The position numbers and the translations under genes were made by a program. The notes under the pieces are model-generated. The model saw only the letters and a program-made list of their open reading frames with translations. It was not told where the DNA came from and made no database searches. DNA of 64,000 bases from Gonocerus acuteangulatus. Lineage: Eukaryota > Arthropoda > Insecta > Hemiptera > Coreidae. The stretch covers positions 100,057,498 through 100,121,497 of the forward strand of contig OX328124.1 of the NCBI GenBank assembly GCA_946811695.1. The letters are read 5' to 3'. This document shows, piece by piece, positions 25,101 through 37,135 of this stretch; within the stretch, counting starts at the first letter, position 1, and the number at the start of each line of letters is the position of its first letter.

Positions 25101-28100
25101 TTCTATACACCTGACACCATGTTAAGTTAAATACTTTCGAGCTAAATTAAATTAAAGTTAAATAAAGCATGTTCAGTCAACAAGCCAGATGCCAGATATT
25201 CATTTATTATTTTCTTCTTCAAACAATATAACCTCAAGAACATATGATCTAATTACATTTAACAACATATGATCTAGATACATTTAAATATATTCCTAAC
25301 ACAATTAACAAAGGTGTGAAAGTAAACAACACGTAGAAAGAAATAAGCCAACAGTAAAAAAATAACATTATTAAAATTTTATATTATGAGAAAAAAACAA
25401 TATATGCTATATGTAAATACAATTTATAATAATCAATACACAGATACATACCACTAGAGAATGCCTAGGGGGGAGGGAGGAAGACCAAGAAGACATTTAG
25501 GTGACCATGGTTTAATGTATGAGGGACGTAGTAGCTGGGGGATTTTATAGTTATGACTGGGGGGGGGGGCGGTAAGTCGGTAAGGATGAAAGAAGTGAAT
25601 TGCTAGGTTGTAAAAGGGGGCTGTAAAAGGTGTTAATGTTTTGGGACACACGGATAGAAAAGTTGTCTGGAGCCTGGAAACAAAGCCCAAAAGGAGGTCA
25701 GGACAGTTTATGGAAGACGGTGGAGTAAATAGGGGAAATGTTTTGTTTGTCCGCTTTGTAATTAATGTTATTGGGGTTTAAGTAAATGTGGACGCATTCG
25801 AAGATCTGTCGTTTTTTGGTGTGTCGTTCTGTAGAAAGTATTTCAGAGTCGTCAAAGTTGAAAGTGTGTTTTTTTTGTAATGGCGTGTTTTGCGAGGGCG
25901 GATTTGTAGATTTCTTTATTTTTAACGGTCCGTTTGTGTTGTGTAATGCGGGGGTGAATATAATTTTTGGTTTCTCCTATGTATACTGCATTAGAGGAGG
26001 GGGTTTGGCAAGGTATTTGGTAAACGCAGTGGGTGGTGCAGTCATAGGGAATGGGATCTTTGAGTTGTGAGGGGTGTGCAATGTAGTAAGTTTGTTAGTG
26101 GTTTTTAACCCAAAGTTTAGTAGCGGGAAGGCTTTTTTTAAAGTCTTTGTAAGTTTTTCAGTAAGTCCTGGTGTGTATGTCAGGGAACGAAATATCTGGG
26201 GGAGGAGTCAAGAGAGGCATTGGGGGAGGTGGCATTGAAGGATTGAACAGTGGGACAAAAGTGTTAAGTAAGTCGGTGAGAAGGATCGAAGATAAATCTG
26301 GAGCAAGACAATTTCCCATGGCTAACCCTTCAATTTGTTGGTAAAATTGTCCGTTATATTTAAAAAAAAACCGCTGTTGACGCATAATTTGAGGCTGTCA
26401 ACAAAATATTCAAACGATAAGGGGCTGTGAGGTTCTATAGAAGACCAATGATTTTGGATTATTTCTAACGTTTTAGTTAGAGGGACGTTGGTACGAAGGG
26501 AAGTGGCATCGAATGAGATAAGAATATGTCCGGGGGGTACAATGAATATCGATAATTTTGAAATAAGATCGAACGAATTTTTAATATCGTATGGGTTATG
26601 GCTTAATGATTGTAACGCGGGGAGCAGAAATTTACTTAGTTTAGAAGAGGGAGAATTAATATTCGAAATGATGGGTCGGATGGGATTTTCGGGTTTATGA
26701 ATTTTGGGAAGACCATAAGCTCGGGGAGGGAGGGAGTTGTGAGAAATTAATTGGCGGTAGGTTTTTTTGTCTATTTCTTTCAATTGCCAAAATTGTTTTG
26801 TGTATTCATTAAAGTCCCTTTCCAGTTTGAGTGTGATGTCCTTGGGGATAGGTGTGTACGTATTAGTGTCATTAAGTAGGTTATTCATTTTGTTGTCGTA
26901 GTCTGTTCTGTCCATTATGACCGTTACGTTCCCTTTGTCAGCTTTGGTGCAAATGATCTGTTTGTCATGTGAGCGTAGGAAAATTTTGGTGGATTTTAAT
27001 TCTTTGTAGAAGTGAGTGGAAAGGTTGGTGGCATTAGGAACCGGTGTTTGTAAGAAATTAGTGACAGTGTTGACTACTTGGGAGCGAGTTAAGTCCTTAC
27101 AAAGTAGGGTTTTTAAAATATATTCTACGTCTGTAACATTTAGGTACATTATTGTTAGACCTAGGGGGCAATGAGATCTTTTCTCCTAGACTTAGAATAC
27201 TATTAACTTCTACGGGGAGGTTGACCGAGGATATATTCTTTACCCATTTAACATCACCTATGAGATGATGAACGTTACTCTGGTATGTATTGTTAAATTT
27301 GTTGAATACTTTTTTTTTTAGTTTAGATTTCAAACTGTTTGAGATAAAACTTACTATGTCATCGAAAAGGGCTCGATCAAATTCCCCCCTTAAGATACTA
27401 TATTGGGATTCTAACAAACATTCTAATTTTCTTATTTCATAGTTTAAGTTGGCTATTTCTACAGTCAATATTTTTTTTTGGAATTGTGATTTTGCGGTTA
27501 CAAATTGTTTGTGAGCTGGAGAGAAGTGGTTACGCGGGTTGATGTGGTTGATAGCTGTATGAATGTGTCGGTAAAAAATGGTGCGACTTACACTTTAGTA
27601 GAAAAATCAAACCTTCTTTCTTCTTCACCAAATTCTTCGATAGTTTGGAGATGCGTTTGATAAGTGTTTTCGCTTCTTTTGGTGCACGTTAGCACGTTGG
27701 TCCCGGGGAGTTCATAGTCATGGAGAAAGTTAGCCGTTGCAGTGATACGAAGACAAGGAATGGTTGGGATTCGGCTAGGAGAAAAAAACGTCAGACCTTC
27801 AGGAAGAAATCTGTCCAATACAGATTGAAAACGTTCAATACAGATTTCTTCCTGAAGGTCTGACGTTTTTTTCCTCCTAGCCGAATCCCAACCATCCTTT
27901 GTCTTCGTATCACTGCAACGGCTAACTATCTCCATCTCCACTTATTGAGTTATTTTTGAGTAACTTCTTGGAGACTGTGTGATCTCGTCAGATGACCAGT
28001 CCAACGCAATCTCCGAGTTCGCCCAAAACCTGCAGACGTCAGTCTCCTACAGTACAGGAAATAGAAGTATTCATTCGTTCGACAGCTTCAATCGTCTTTC

Positions 28101-29290
28101 TGTATGTCTCCTTCATAGGTCATTAACAGATTTGGTTTGGATCTGAAGCATAAGCCAGCACTCAACAGGCCAGGGGCTTGTACAGCAGTAGGGATAAGAA
28201 CCTACTTCTCATATGATTCTGAAGTCAAAAGGAGCACCAACTGGACATCATACAAACAATTTTCTAGTATATAATGATTATATGAAATTGCCTGGACATT
28301 TTTCTTTCTTAATGAATACTATTAGAACTTTTGGGGTTGACCTAGAGTTACCTGTATTATACAAAAAAACATTTCATAAGGAAAACATTTTAACGCTTAT
28401 TTTTACATAATAACTGTTATTAAAATTAATTTAAATTTACATTTCATTAATACGGGAAGAGACTTACCTTTAGTTGATATGAGACCATCTCCTAGAAGAG
28501 GGAGAAGTGCATGATACACATTGCCTTTATCGTTGTGCTTTTGCTTCTTACTCAACACTTCCTGAAAACATAAATATGACTCATAAATAATAACAATGGT
28601 CAACACAATTTTTGTTTCCTTCATTTTTTTTTGTCATTACTATTGGGTATTTCAAAGGCCCTGAATATGAAAAAAGATTAAAAAAACGTAAGGAAATTAA
28701 TATGTAATGTTAACAACATTTTATTGAACATTATTATCAAATGATCGTTTATAGGATTTCCTTGAATAAACGACTTTAGATAGATCTCGTTACATACTCC
28801 AGCAATAGTCTCCCATCATTTATGAGTCCCACACATGATGAACTCTTCCATTCTTCTCCTCACTAATATCTCCCAGGTTTTTTGGGGGGAATCGGTCTAA
28901 ATGCGAGTGCAGGATGTGAATTTTTACGTTCCTGTTGTACCCTAGCTTTTGCTAGTTCGATAGAATACAATCAACGAGCTCGACATGGTCATCAGATTTA
29001 TTGTTACTCAGAAAATTATTCATAACCAAAACAAATGATTCCTGGCTTTGGGTTCGACTTCAATCATTGATTTGTCAAAATCAGCATCTCTCACGAGTTG
29101 CCTAATCTGTGGGCCATCAAAAATACCGGCTTTTTAGCGCGGTTCCTCCCTCCCTTCATAGGGAGGAACCCCGCTTATAAGGTTGATCTCATGAAAAGAT
29201 CCGGAAGTGCCGACTAGAAAATTTCGCATTTCAGAACCCCTAGAGACCGAAAATAACGGTGTTTCAAATTCGTGTGTGTGTATATGTGTA

Positions 29291-29358
<68 letters not shown>

Positions 29359-29497
29359 TGATGTTATTTTTCGTCGCTGGGATAGTATTTTTAGATGGAA
29401 CGGCATTTTTCTCCAGCGGTGGTACTCCTCCTCCTCACTTATATTCCGGGAAGAAGTGAGGAGGAGTACCACCGCTGGAGAAAAATGCCGTTCCATC

Positions 29498-29542
<45 letters not shown>

Positions 29543-31899
29543 CTGTTCGCTCATTTCTGGCTTCCCTAATGGTCCGATTTTGATGAAATTTGGTACAAAA
29601 ATCCGTCGTCCAATTTGAAAGGTCAAGTTCGTTAACCAGCAAAATCCGCCCACTGGAAGATGGCGTTTGGGGCGAAATTCGCGCAAAAAAATCTTAACGC
29701 TTACGTTTTTGAGTTCATATGCTTGTAAGTACTCGTTTTATAGGCTTCTTGGCCACAAAAAAACGAATGAAACCATTTTCAAGGCGATAGCTTTAACCGT
29801 TTTCGAGAAAATTGGAAAAATAGTTGTTGAATATCGTTTTTGGTTTGGGTACTTAGAATCATGGGATTCAGTAGAAACATTTTTTCATTTTTTGCATGTT
29901 TGAATTTCATCAAAACTAACATGTTAAACTTTTAGTTACGTTTGGAGTTAAGGAAGGGTTAGAATAAAATATTTTATGAACAGACATGAAAAGTTTTGGG
30001 AACTTCGTATAATTTCATTAATATCTCGGACACGGTTGGGAAATCGTGATAAGTGGATAGAAATTATCTGAAAGCTTTATAAATTCTCTACAAAAAAGAT
30101 TCTGAAACAATTTTTGATTAGGTGATGTCAATCGGAGAAATAAGTGCTTAAACTTTGAAGTAATTGATTTCGTTTATTCGAACGGCTCTTTTTGTCTGTT
30201 TTTATTCCTTGTTATTTTTTATTTGCTTATAGTTATTATAGTTGGGTAATGTATTTGACAATAAAACAGATTAGGTAAAATAAGAAAAACAATTCATTGT
30301 TAGAAATATAGCTTGCGAAGAGAAAGAGATTCGATGATGTCTTTTGAATATTTTCAATCGCCTTCATGCTGATGGTTTTTTTTATTTTATTTTTCAATTG
30401 ATTTTATTTGTAGAATTATTACTATAGTAAAAGAACAGAGGAATATGTGAAAAATGTTGATATTTTCCAATTCCTTGAAACGTATGAAATGAAGTATCGG
30501 TAGAAGAGGATTTTAGGGTCTGGCGGACCCGGCCAGGTAAAGCCATAAAACCCTTTGAACAAAGGCCGAGGAAAATATTATCCACAATGGTTACTTAACG
30601 GTCAACCTTGGTCTTCCTTTGCCCCCCGGCATTTCCATTGGTATGTAGTATCTTATTTCTTTGTAAAATTAATTAATGTTACTATTAGCCACTATAGTTT
30701 TCATTGGTATTTACTTTCTTATTTCTTTGTAAAATCAATTAATGTTACTATTAGCACCTATTTACTTATATAAACTTCAGTAAAATAGCCTTTTTTTTCT
30801 TCTTTTTCTGTTATGTTTCTATTGATTTTCATTCTACTCATTCTAAGAATTTAAGACGAAATTCTTTTATAATAAGTTAATTGTATTTATAGTTCTGTTA
30901 CTTATCTCAATTATAAACTTTTTTTTTGTTTCTGTTTTTCTTGTCATTTTAGCTGACGAAGGCTACCAATGAATAGCCGAAACGTCCTAAATATAGATTT
31001 TTTAACAAAAATCTTATTGAGGTTTCTTTAGCCGAATCCCCACCGTTCTATCTTTACTTATCATCCATCTTCACGGGAAAAATATAATCTGTTTCTATTC
31101 TAAGCTTTTCAAATGACAATTGGGATGTGAACAGGAACCGCGCTAAGATGATGCAGTTCCTGCGAGTCGGACTTTTAATTTGTATGTACTTAACCCTGGA
31201 AACGTTTGTGCATGAAAATTGAAACCTCCGCCACTTTTGTCAAGCGCCTTCCCAAGTGTTTTCGCTATGCCGAGTTTAATAAGAAGTGGTGGAAGTATGA
31301 TGCGGTCTCGTCTAACTAAAGGCACGTTTATAACATTTCTTGTATTAACTTTCAGTCTTAAACACACTGGCCAAACCTTTTGTGTCCAATGGTGTTGCTT
31401 ATCACGACTGTCCCAGAGGCACACAAAACAAGGGAACTTTTTGTACCCTTCTTATTGACCTAGAAGGAAGTTTACCATTTTTAAGTCAACACAAATGATC
31501 CAGTTGTGGACATGATACTTAAACTGTTCCATAACCTTAGAAATATTTTGGTATTCTTCTTTCAAATTCGTCGAAACACACTTAAACTTCTTTTGCTGCT
31601 GTCATTAAAATACGCCAATCCCTAGGCTTGTAGTTTTTTTTTTTTTTAAATCCAGCAGTTGCAAAACATCACCAGCATCGTTACAGAAGACTAAATCCTT
31701 CTTTTGAGAAAAATACGGTAACAGATTCTTTTCTCCGGTACAATAAAAAGTGATGTTGGTTTCGGGAATAAGCAATTTTTAGCACTTCCCTCCGAAGGAA
31801 AGTAGCTATTGAGGTTGGACTCATGAGGGAATTTTTGAAAAATTTCTTCAAATCTTTATCGATCCTACCTAGTAGACACCGAAAATGACCCCCGTTAAA

Positions 31900-31964
<65 letters not shown>

Positions 31965-34744
31965 TGTTAACACGATAGCGGCCAGAGTTTTTGTTTTTTC
32001 GTCACGAAACTTGGTATATAGCATTCAATTAGCAAACGTTTGAACGAGTTCGTTAACCACCAAAGTCGGTCCACCGGAAGGGGGGGTTTACTCCGAACCC
32101 AAAACACTAATTTGACTATGTCAGCCGTAATATTTGTTATATTTCAACGAAACTCGGTATTCCTAGTGGTAATCCACAGGTAAATATGTGTTGTAAAAAT
32201 AAACTAAATCGGTTCATTAGAAGGGGGGGGTTTACTCTGGACCCAAATTCCTAATATACTCATACCGGTCGTAATTTCTGCTGTATTGTAATGAAACGCG
32301 GTATACGTCGTGGGTAACTCATGAGAAAGAAGTGTTGTAAAAATGAGCTGAATCGGTCAATCGGAAAGCGGGGGTTTAATTTGTAATATATTTCAATAGA
32401 AAAGCCCGCCAGACGTAGGTTCAGAAAGCCGCCGCAAGGAGCGCTTTCTACCACTAGAGTGACTGTATCCTGTTCCTGCGTTAGATCAAAATACGATAAT
32501 ATGAGGTTTTTTTGTATTTATTACGTAGTGTAATAGGTACCATGTGTAAACATAACTCTGGAAGCAAATTAATAATTGATCAGTTACTCATTACAAATTT
32601 AAAAGAGAACTATTCATGTTTTTATTTTATTTATGTAGGATATTTTAAGCAAATTGTTCTGGAAAGCAGTCTACACTACCCAAATTCTGAGGAAAGTGCT
32701 TAGTTATGCAGCTCCTGCGTGACGGACTTTTTTTACTTTTAAACGAGATGCTAAAATTTTAGAAGATTCTTTCAGTAAGTTCAGATCCTTTTCTAAGTCG
32801 TTTAGTTCTTTCTGATTAAATGGTTGAGGTTCTGAAAGGCTACATTTGTAATCTGAATCAGAGTCATCACTTGATATATTTGGTTCACGTGCACAGCGAT
32901 AAGGATCTTCAGAGGATTTAGATGGGCTGAGTTCTACCTTTCGTGATTTTAATTGAGGTCGTTGAGCAGAAGATAAGTTAGGATATGAACACTTACTTCG
33001 TTTTCCAGAGTTAATTTCATTTGTTTTCACAACGCAGTCGTGCAAGTAGCAGTTGTCATGATGGTTTTGAGGTTCTCGCCAAATCATGGGAGTTAAGTAC
33101 TTCACTGCATCTCTTTTCTCACTGTACCGTAACCGTAGGAACCCATGGCTTGTCCTGATAGTACAAAGGTTTGTTGAAGTATTGATGATATCCAGTTCTT
33201 ACAAAGTCCGATATAGGTTTTCGATATTTTTCATATTCTCCACAAATATAGCAAAAACAGTCTGGTTTAAGCACACAACACCGTCTGGACGAACGCATAT
33301 CGAAAACAATAACACAAAAAATTATTATTATCGAAAAATTTTAATAATAATTTTAGCACTTTTTTCAGTGCTAAGTCTGTCATATATGTTTTTGGTTTCC
33401 ATGTCTGTATAAATATTTCATTTATATCGATTACCATGAATCATGTAGTGTGTAATTCACATTGTATCTCAGTAAGCAATCTGCTAATATGGGATTTGCT
33501 GTTAATAGGATTTTACGTAATTCACTTGTCGGTCTGTCCTGTCTCGACATTGGAATTTATTTATTTATGGAGTTCCAAAACAGCAAGGTGATTTGCTCGT
33601 GTACTTTGTGAAAGTATCAGGGCCGCCACATCTCAGAACCGGACCCAGGACCAGATCACGGGCCCCCACTTCTCAGAGCCAGACTGAAAATTCTAGTACT
33701 TTGCTATAGGCCTTTGGACATTTTGAAATTATTTTCATCTTGAGTTTTAAGCGAAATGAGAATAAAAGCCGACAATCGGTGCAGCAAAGGTCACTTTCGG
33801 TACTTGTAGTTTTATTACGACTCCTAATGAAGTATACTATTCTGGGACTGCACTTGTTTTGTCGTTTATGTACATTAAAAAAAATATAGAACCCATTCCA
33901 ATAAATATAGGCTACGCCCGTCTATATCTCTAAACCCCATTCTTTTTACAAGCTCATAACCTATACATTTCCCCCCAATTAGCGAGGCCCCCACGGCGCC
34001 CGGGCCCGGGACAACTGTATTCGGCAGACCCCCCATGTGGCGCCCCTGGAAAGTATATACCATAAACGTAAACAATCATTGGAATTAATACATATCGATT
34101 ACAATTGTAGGCAATAGAGGAAAAAACTTACCTGAACAGCTTCCGGGGAGTAGACTATCACCGTTGGATAAACACTCATGTAGAATTTTTGACAAACTTT
34201 ATAATCCCGTTGCCATTTTACGCAGTGAGTAAGGAGCTCTGAAAAATAGATTTAAAAATAATTCTTCATTCGTAAAAAAATAATATTTCATATTGGTTAA
34301 TACATTTCATTTCCTCAATCCGCCTCTATGTAAAATATATATATAGACACACATACATGTATAAATTCCATTTGATAAAGGCTTAATCAATCTCGTTCTT
34401 TCGGAGGCTCAGGGTCGATAAAGTATCAGACCTTTTTATTTAAAACTAATTTTTCTTTTTGTTTCGTATATTTTCTACACCTGCTTTTTTTGAATCTTCT
34501 TTTGCTGTCGCAATTTATTTAATTATTTCCTTACTATAATTTTCTTATAGTCCACGATTAGTTTTGTTATTCTAAATGGATCTATTCCTTTGATGTTTCT
34601 GTAGAATATTTATGGCTTTTTAGCGCGGTTCCTCCCTCTCTCCATAGGGAGGAAACCTGCTTATTAGGTTGACACAATCCGGAACTGCCGACTAGAAAAT
34701 TTCACGTTTCGGAACCCATAGATCTCGAAAATAACGGTGGTTAA

Positions 34745-34800
<56 letters not shown>

Positions 34801-36411
34801 GCGAAACAGTGTTATAGTGTTTCCAAGAGCGCACGTTGAGATAGAGGGTGGAGTAATTTCTCCTGTGGATACTATCAGTTTGTGACGCCTGAAATCTTCC
34901 TTCTCATGGAAAACGGAACCGCGCTACGATGAGGCAGCTCTTGCGAGTCGGTCCTCATGTTTAACTCAACGTTTTCCCGTTGTCTTTTTTGAGTTTTTAA
35001 TCTTTTAGTCAGTTTTCCTCTTCAGAAAAACTTGACAGCTAAAAGTTCAGCCGCTCAGAGACCTTCTGGCTTGATTTCCGTATTGCAGTGTCTTCCGTGT
35101 ACAGTTTTCCGTGTTTAGACATTGATTTCTTATAATAAATGTTACGCGTCAATCTGAAGGCTTTCATCATCTTTTGATGACGTGCATCATTTGTGAATTT
35201 TTCTAAATTCGATTCTTAAATAATTTCACTTTGATATTCAAATTTATGAACCATTTTAATTCTGTAATTCGTTTTACAAAGTTTGGGGCAGAATTAAGAT
35301 TGGTCATGTATTCTGTTTTCTGAAATTAAATATCTAGACCTACGTTCTCACTATTTCTTGTAGAATATCAATTTGTTTTTCTACAGAGTCAGTGGAAAAG
35401 GCACAAATCACAAAATCATCGGCTAAAGCTATGCTATCAGCTTCAATAATTGTTCTACGTACCTTGACATGGGCGCTTCTAAAGCAAAACATTTTTGTCC
35501 AACTAAAAAAAAACAAAAGTAAAAGGGCGGAAAATTTTAAAAAATGTAATTGTTAACAAAAAGGTGTGGTATTTCATCGACCCTAAGCCTTAGAAGGAAA
35601 TGAGAAACGTATATAATTATTATTTAATTACAGAGGTTTCAGAACACCGAGTGAGCCGGAGAAAAAATGATGACGGTCCATTACGGAGACCTTGAACCAT
35701 TAAAACGGGTCCTGATGATAATGGGCAAGGCCATGGCCAAGAGATCTTAATGTGGGGAGTGAATGCAGATATTTTATGAATGAAAAAATGCAGTCACGCA
35801 GGAGCTTCATAACAGTCCTCAGAAGGCGCTACTACAGTTTATGTACACTTCATTCCTCTTTAATTGCTTAAAGTAAGACAAAATGAATAAATGGTTTTGC
35901 CAACTTATATTTGTAATGAATAAGTGATTCAATAATTAATTTTGTAATTAATTTTCTTCCAGAGTTTTGGGTACCTATCCTTCTTATTAAATATACAAAA
36001 ACTTAACATACTGTTTATAACTCTTGATTAATGATAAAAGCGTCCAAATGTAAAAAGAGAACATTCCACAATCATAAGAATGCAGAAGCTCCCATGTACA
36101 CTGTTTGAATAACAACGAATGATCAAGTCATTTGGCCAGCATCATTCAATGTGAACATTAGAGTAAACCCCTTCTTCTAATGAAACAATTTACTTTATTT
36201 TTACAAGACAACATTCTCAGTAAATCCCTACGAAGTCCACCTACTTTCGTTGCACTACAATACAAATTACCGCTATGGGCAAATTTGTAATTTGGGTCCC
36301 TCTAGGTGGACTAATTTTGATGGTTAGCGAACTCGTTCAATCATTTGCCAAGGGAAAAACTCCCGTGAGTATCGTGTTAACAGACATGCACACCCACACA
36401 CACATGCATGT

Positions 36412-36467
<56 letters not shown>

Positions 36468-37079
36468 CATTTCACGGGGGTCATTTTCGTTATCTAGCAG
36501 GATCGATGAGGAACGGAAAGTTTTAGTGAGTAAATGGGGAAAGATAAGCCTGAATCACAATCTCATACGATGCTTTTTACTTCTTGATAACCCTGAATAT
36601 GACTACAATTTAGCTCTCTTCCAAATTATATTAAATTATAACAATTATTGACTTATGATTATTAATTATTCAATATTGACCCTTGGAGGAACCAGCAGGA
36701 AGCATTTAAGAAATTACTTGCCTGCGGGCATTAATCTCGGCAATTTCGAATATTACACTTTTTGCCTTCCGTACAACTGAAAATATTTGATAGTTGGTAG
36801 TAGAAGTGGTAATTTGGCTTGAAACTCTTAAATGCCAAATTATGCAAATGGATACATTTTGTGAAAATATGAACGGTAACTACAGTCTTGATTGAAATTA
36901 TTGTCTATCTTTATGTAATCTATCCCAATTATGTGGAAATAACATTTTCAAGAACAACAAAAGTTTTTAAAAAATATATCGTCGTTCAAATTTCATAACC
37001 GCGTAAGTCGATTTTTAGCGAAATTGAGTTATTGGTATCTTCAGAATCCTTATTATCTCCCGGACATGACGATAACAGA

Positions 37080-37135
<56 letters not shown>

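Larger units (their letters stand above)
21597..25310 (-). mobile_element. Ty3/Gypsy LTR retrotransposon, 3'-truncated, frameshifted
   Basis: Gag, protease, RT, RNase H and integrase lie in order on the minus strand. One LTR is present (25120-25310), next to a PBS starting TGGTGTCAGGTG. There is no matching LTR at 21597, where integrase runs into a truncated Helentron copy. Several frameshifts separate the domains. It is antisense... to nothing but shares the P450 strand, inside the exon 3/4 intron. Confidence 0.85.
25740..27590 (-). mobile_element. Penelope-like element with RT and GIY-YIG domains, decayed
   Basis: An N-terminal helical region (27468-27097), a Penelope-type RT (27149-26158) and a GIY-YIG endonuclease (about 26070-25750) lie in order on the minus strand with several frameshifts. 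Upstream in the element's orientation is a roughly 95-bp-arm palindrome (27720-27935). The Gypsy LTR adjoins downstream. It lies in the P450 exon 3/4 intron. Confidence 0.8.
29131..31176 (+). mobile_element. Helentron-like element, alpha subfamily, copy 3 with two insertions
   Basis: 5' end TTTTTAGCGCGGTTCCTCCC; 3' end GGAACCGCGCTAAGATGATG, CAGTTCCTGCGAGTCGGACT, TTT. The TA tract is split (about 29300-29356 and 29501-29540) by a palindrome at 29390-29501 and a short adjacent segment. A Penelope remnant (30583-31075) interrupts the 3' part. The body 29540-30560 is the reverse complement of that in copies 1 and 2. Confidence 0.7.

Noticed and set aside
29395..29583. Frames across the palindrome at 29390-29501
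   Set aside because: Both strands are open only because the sequence is a foldback of itself.
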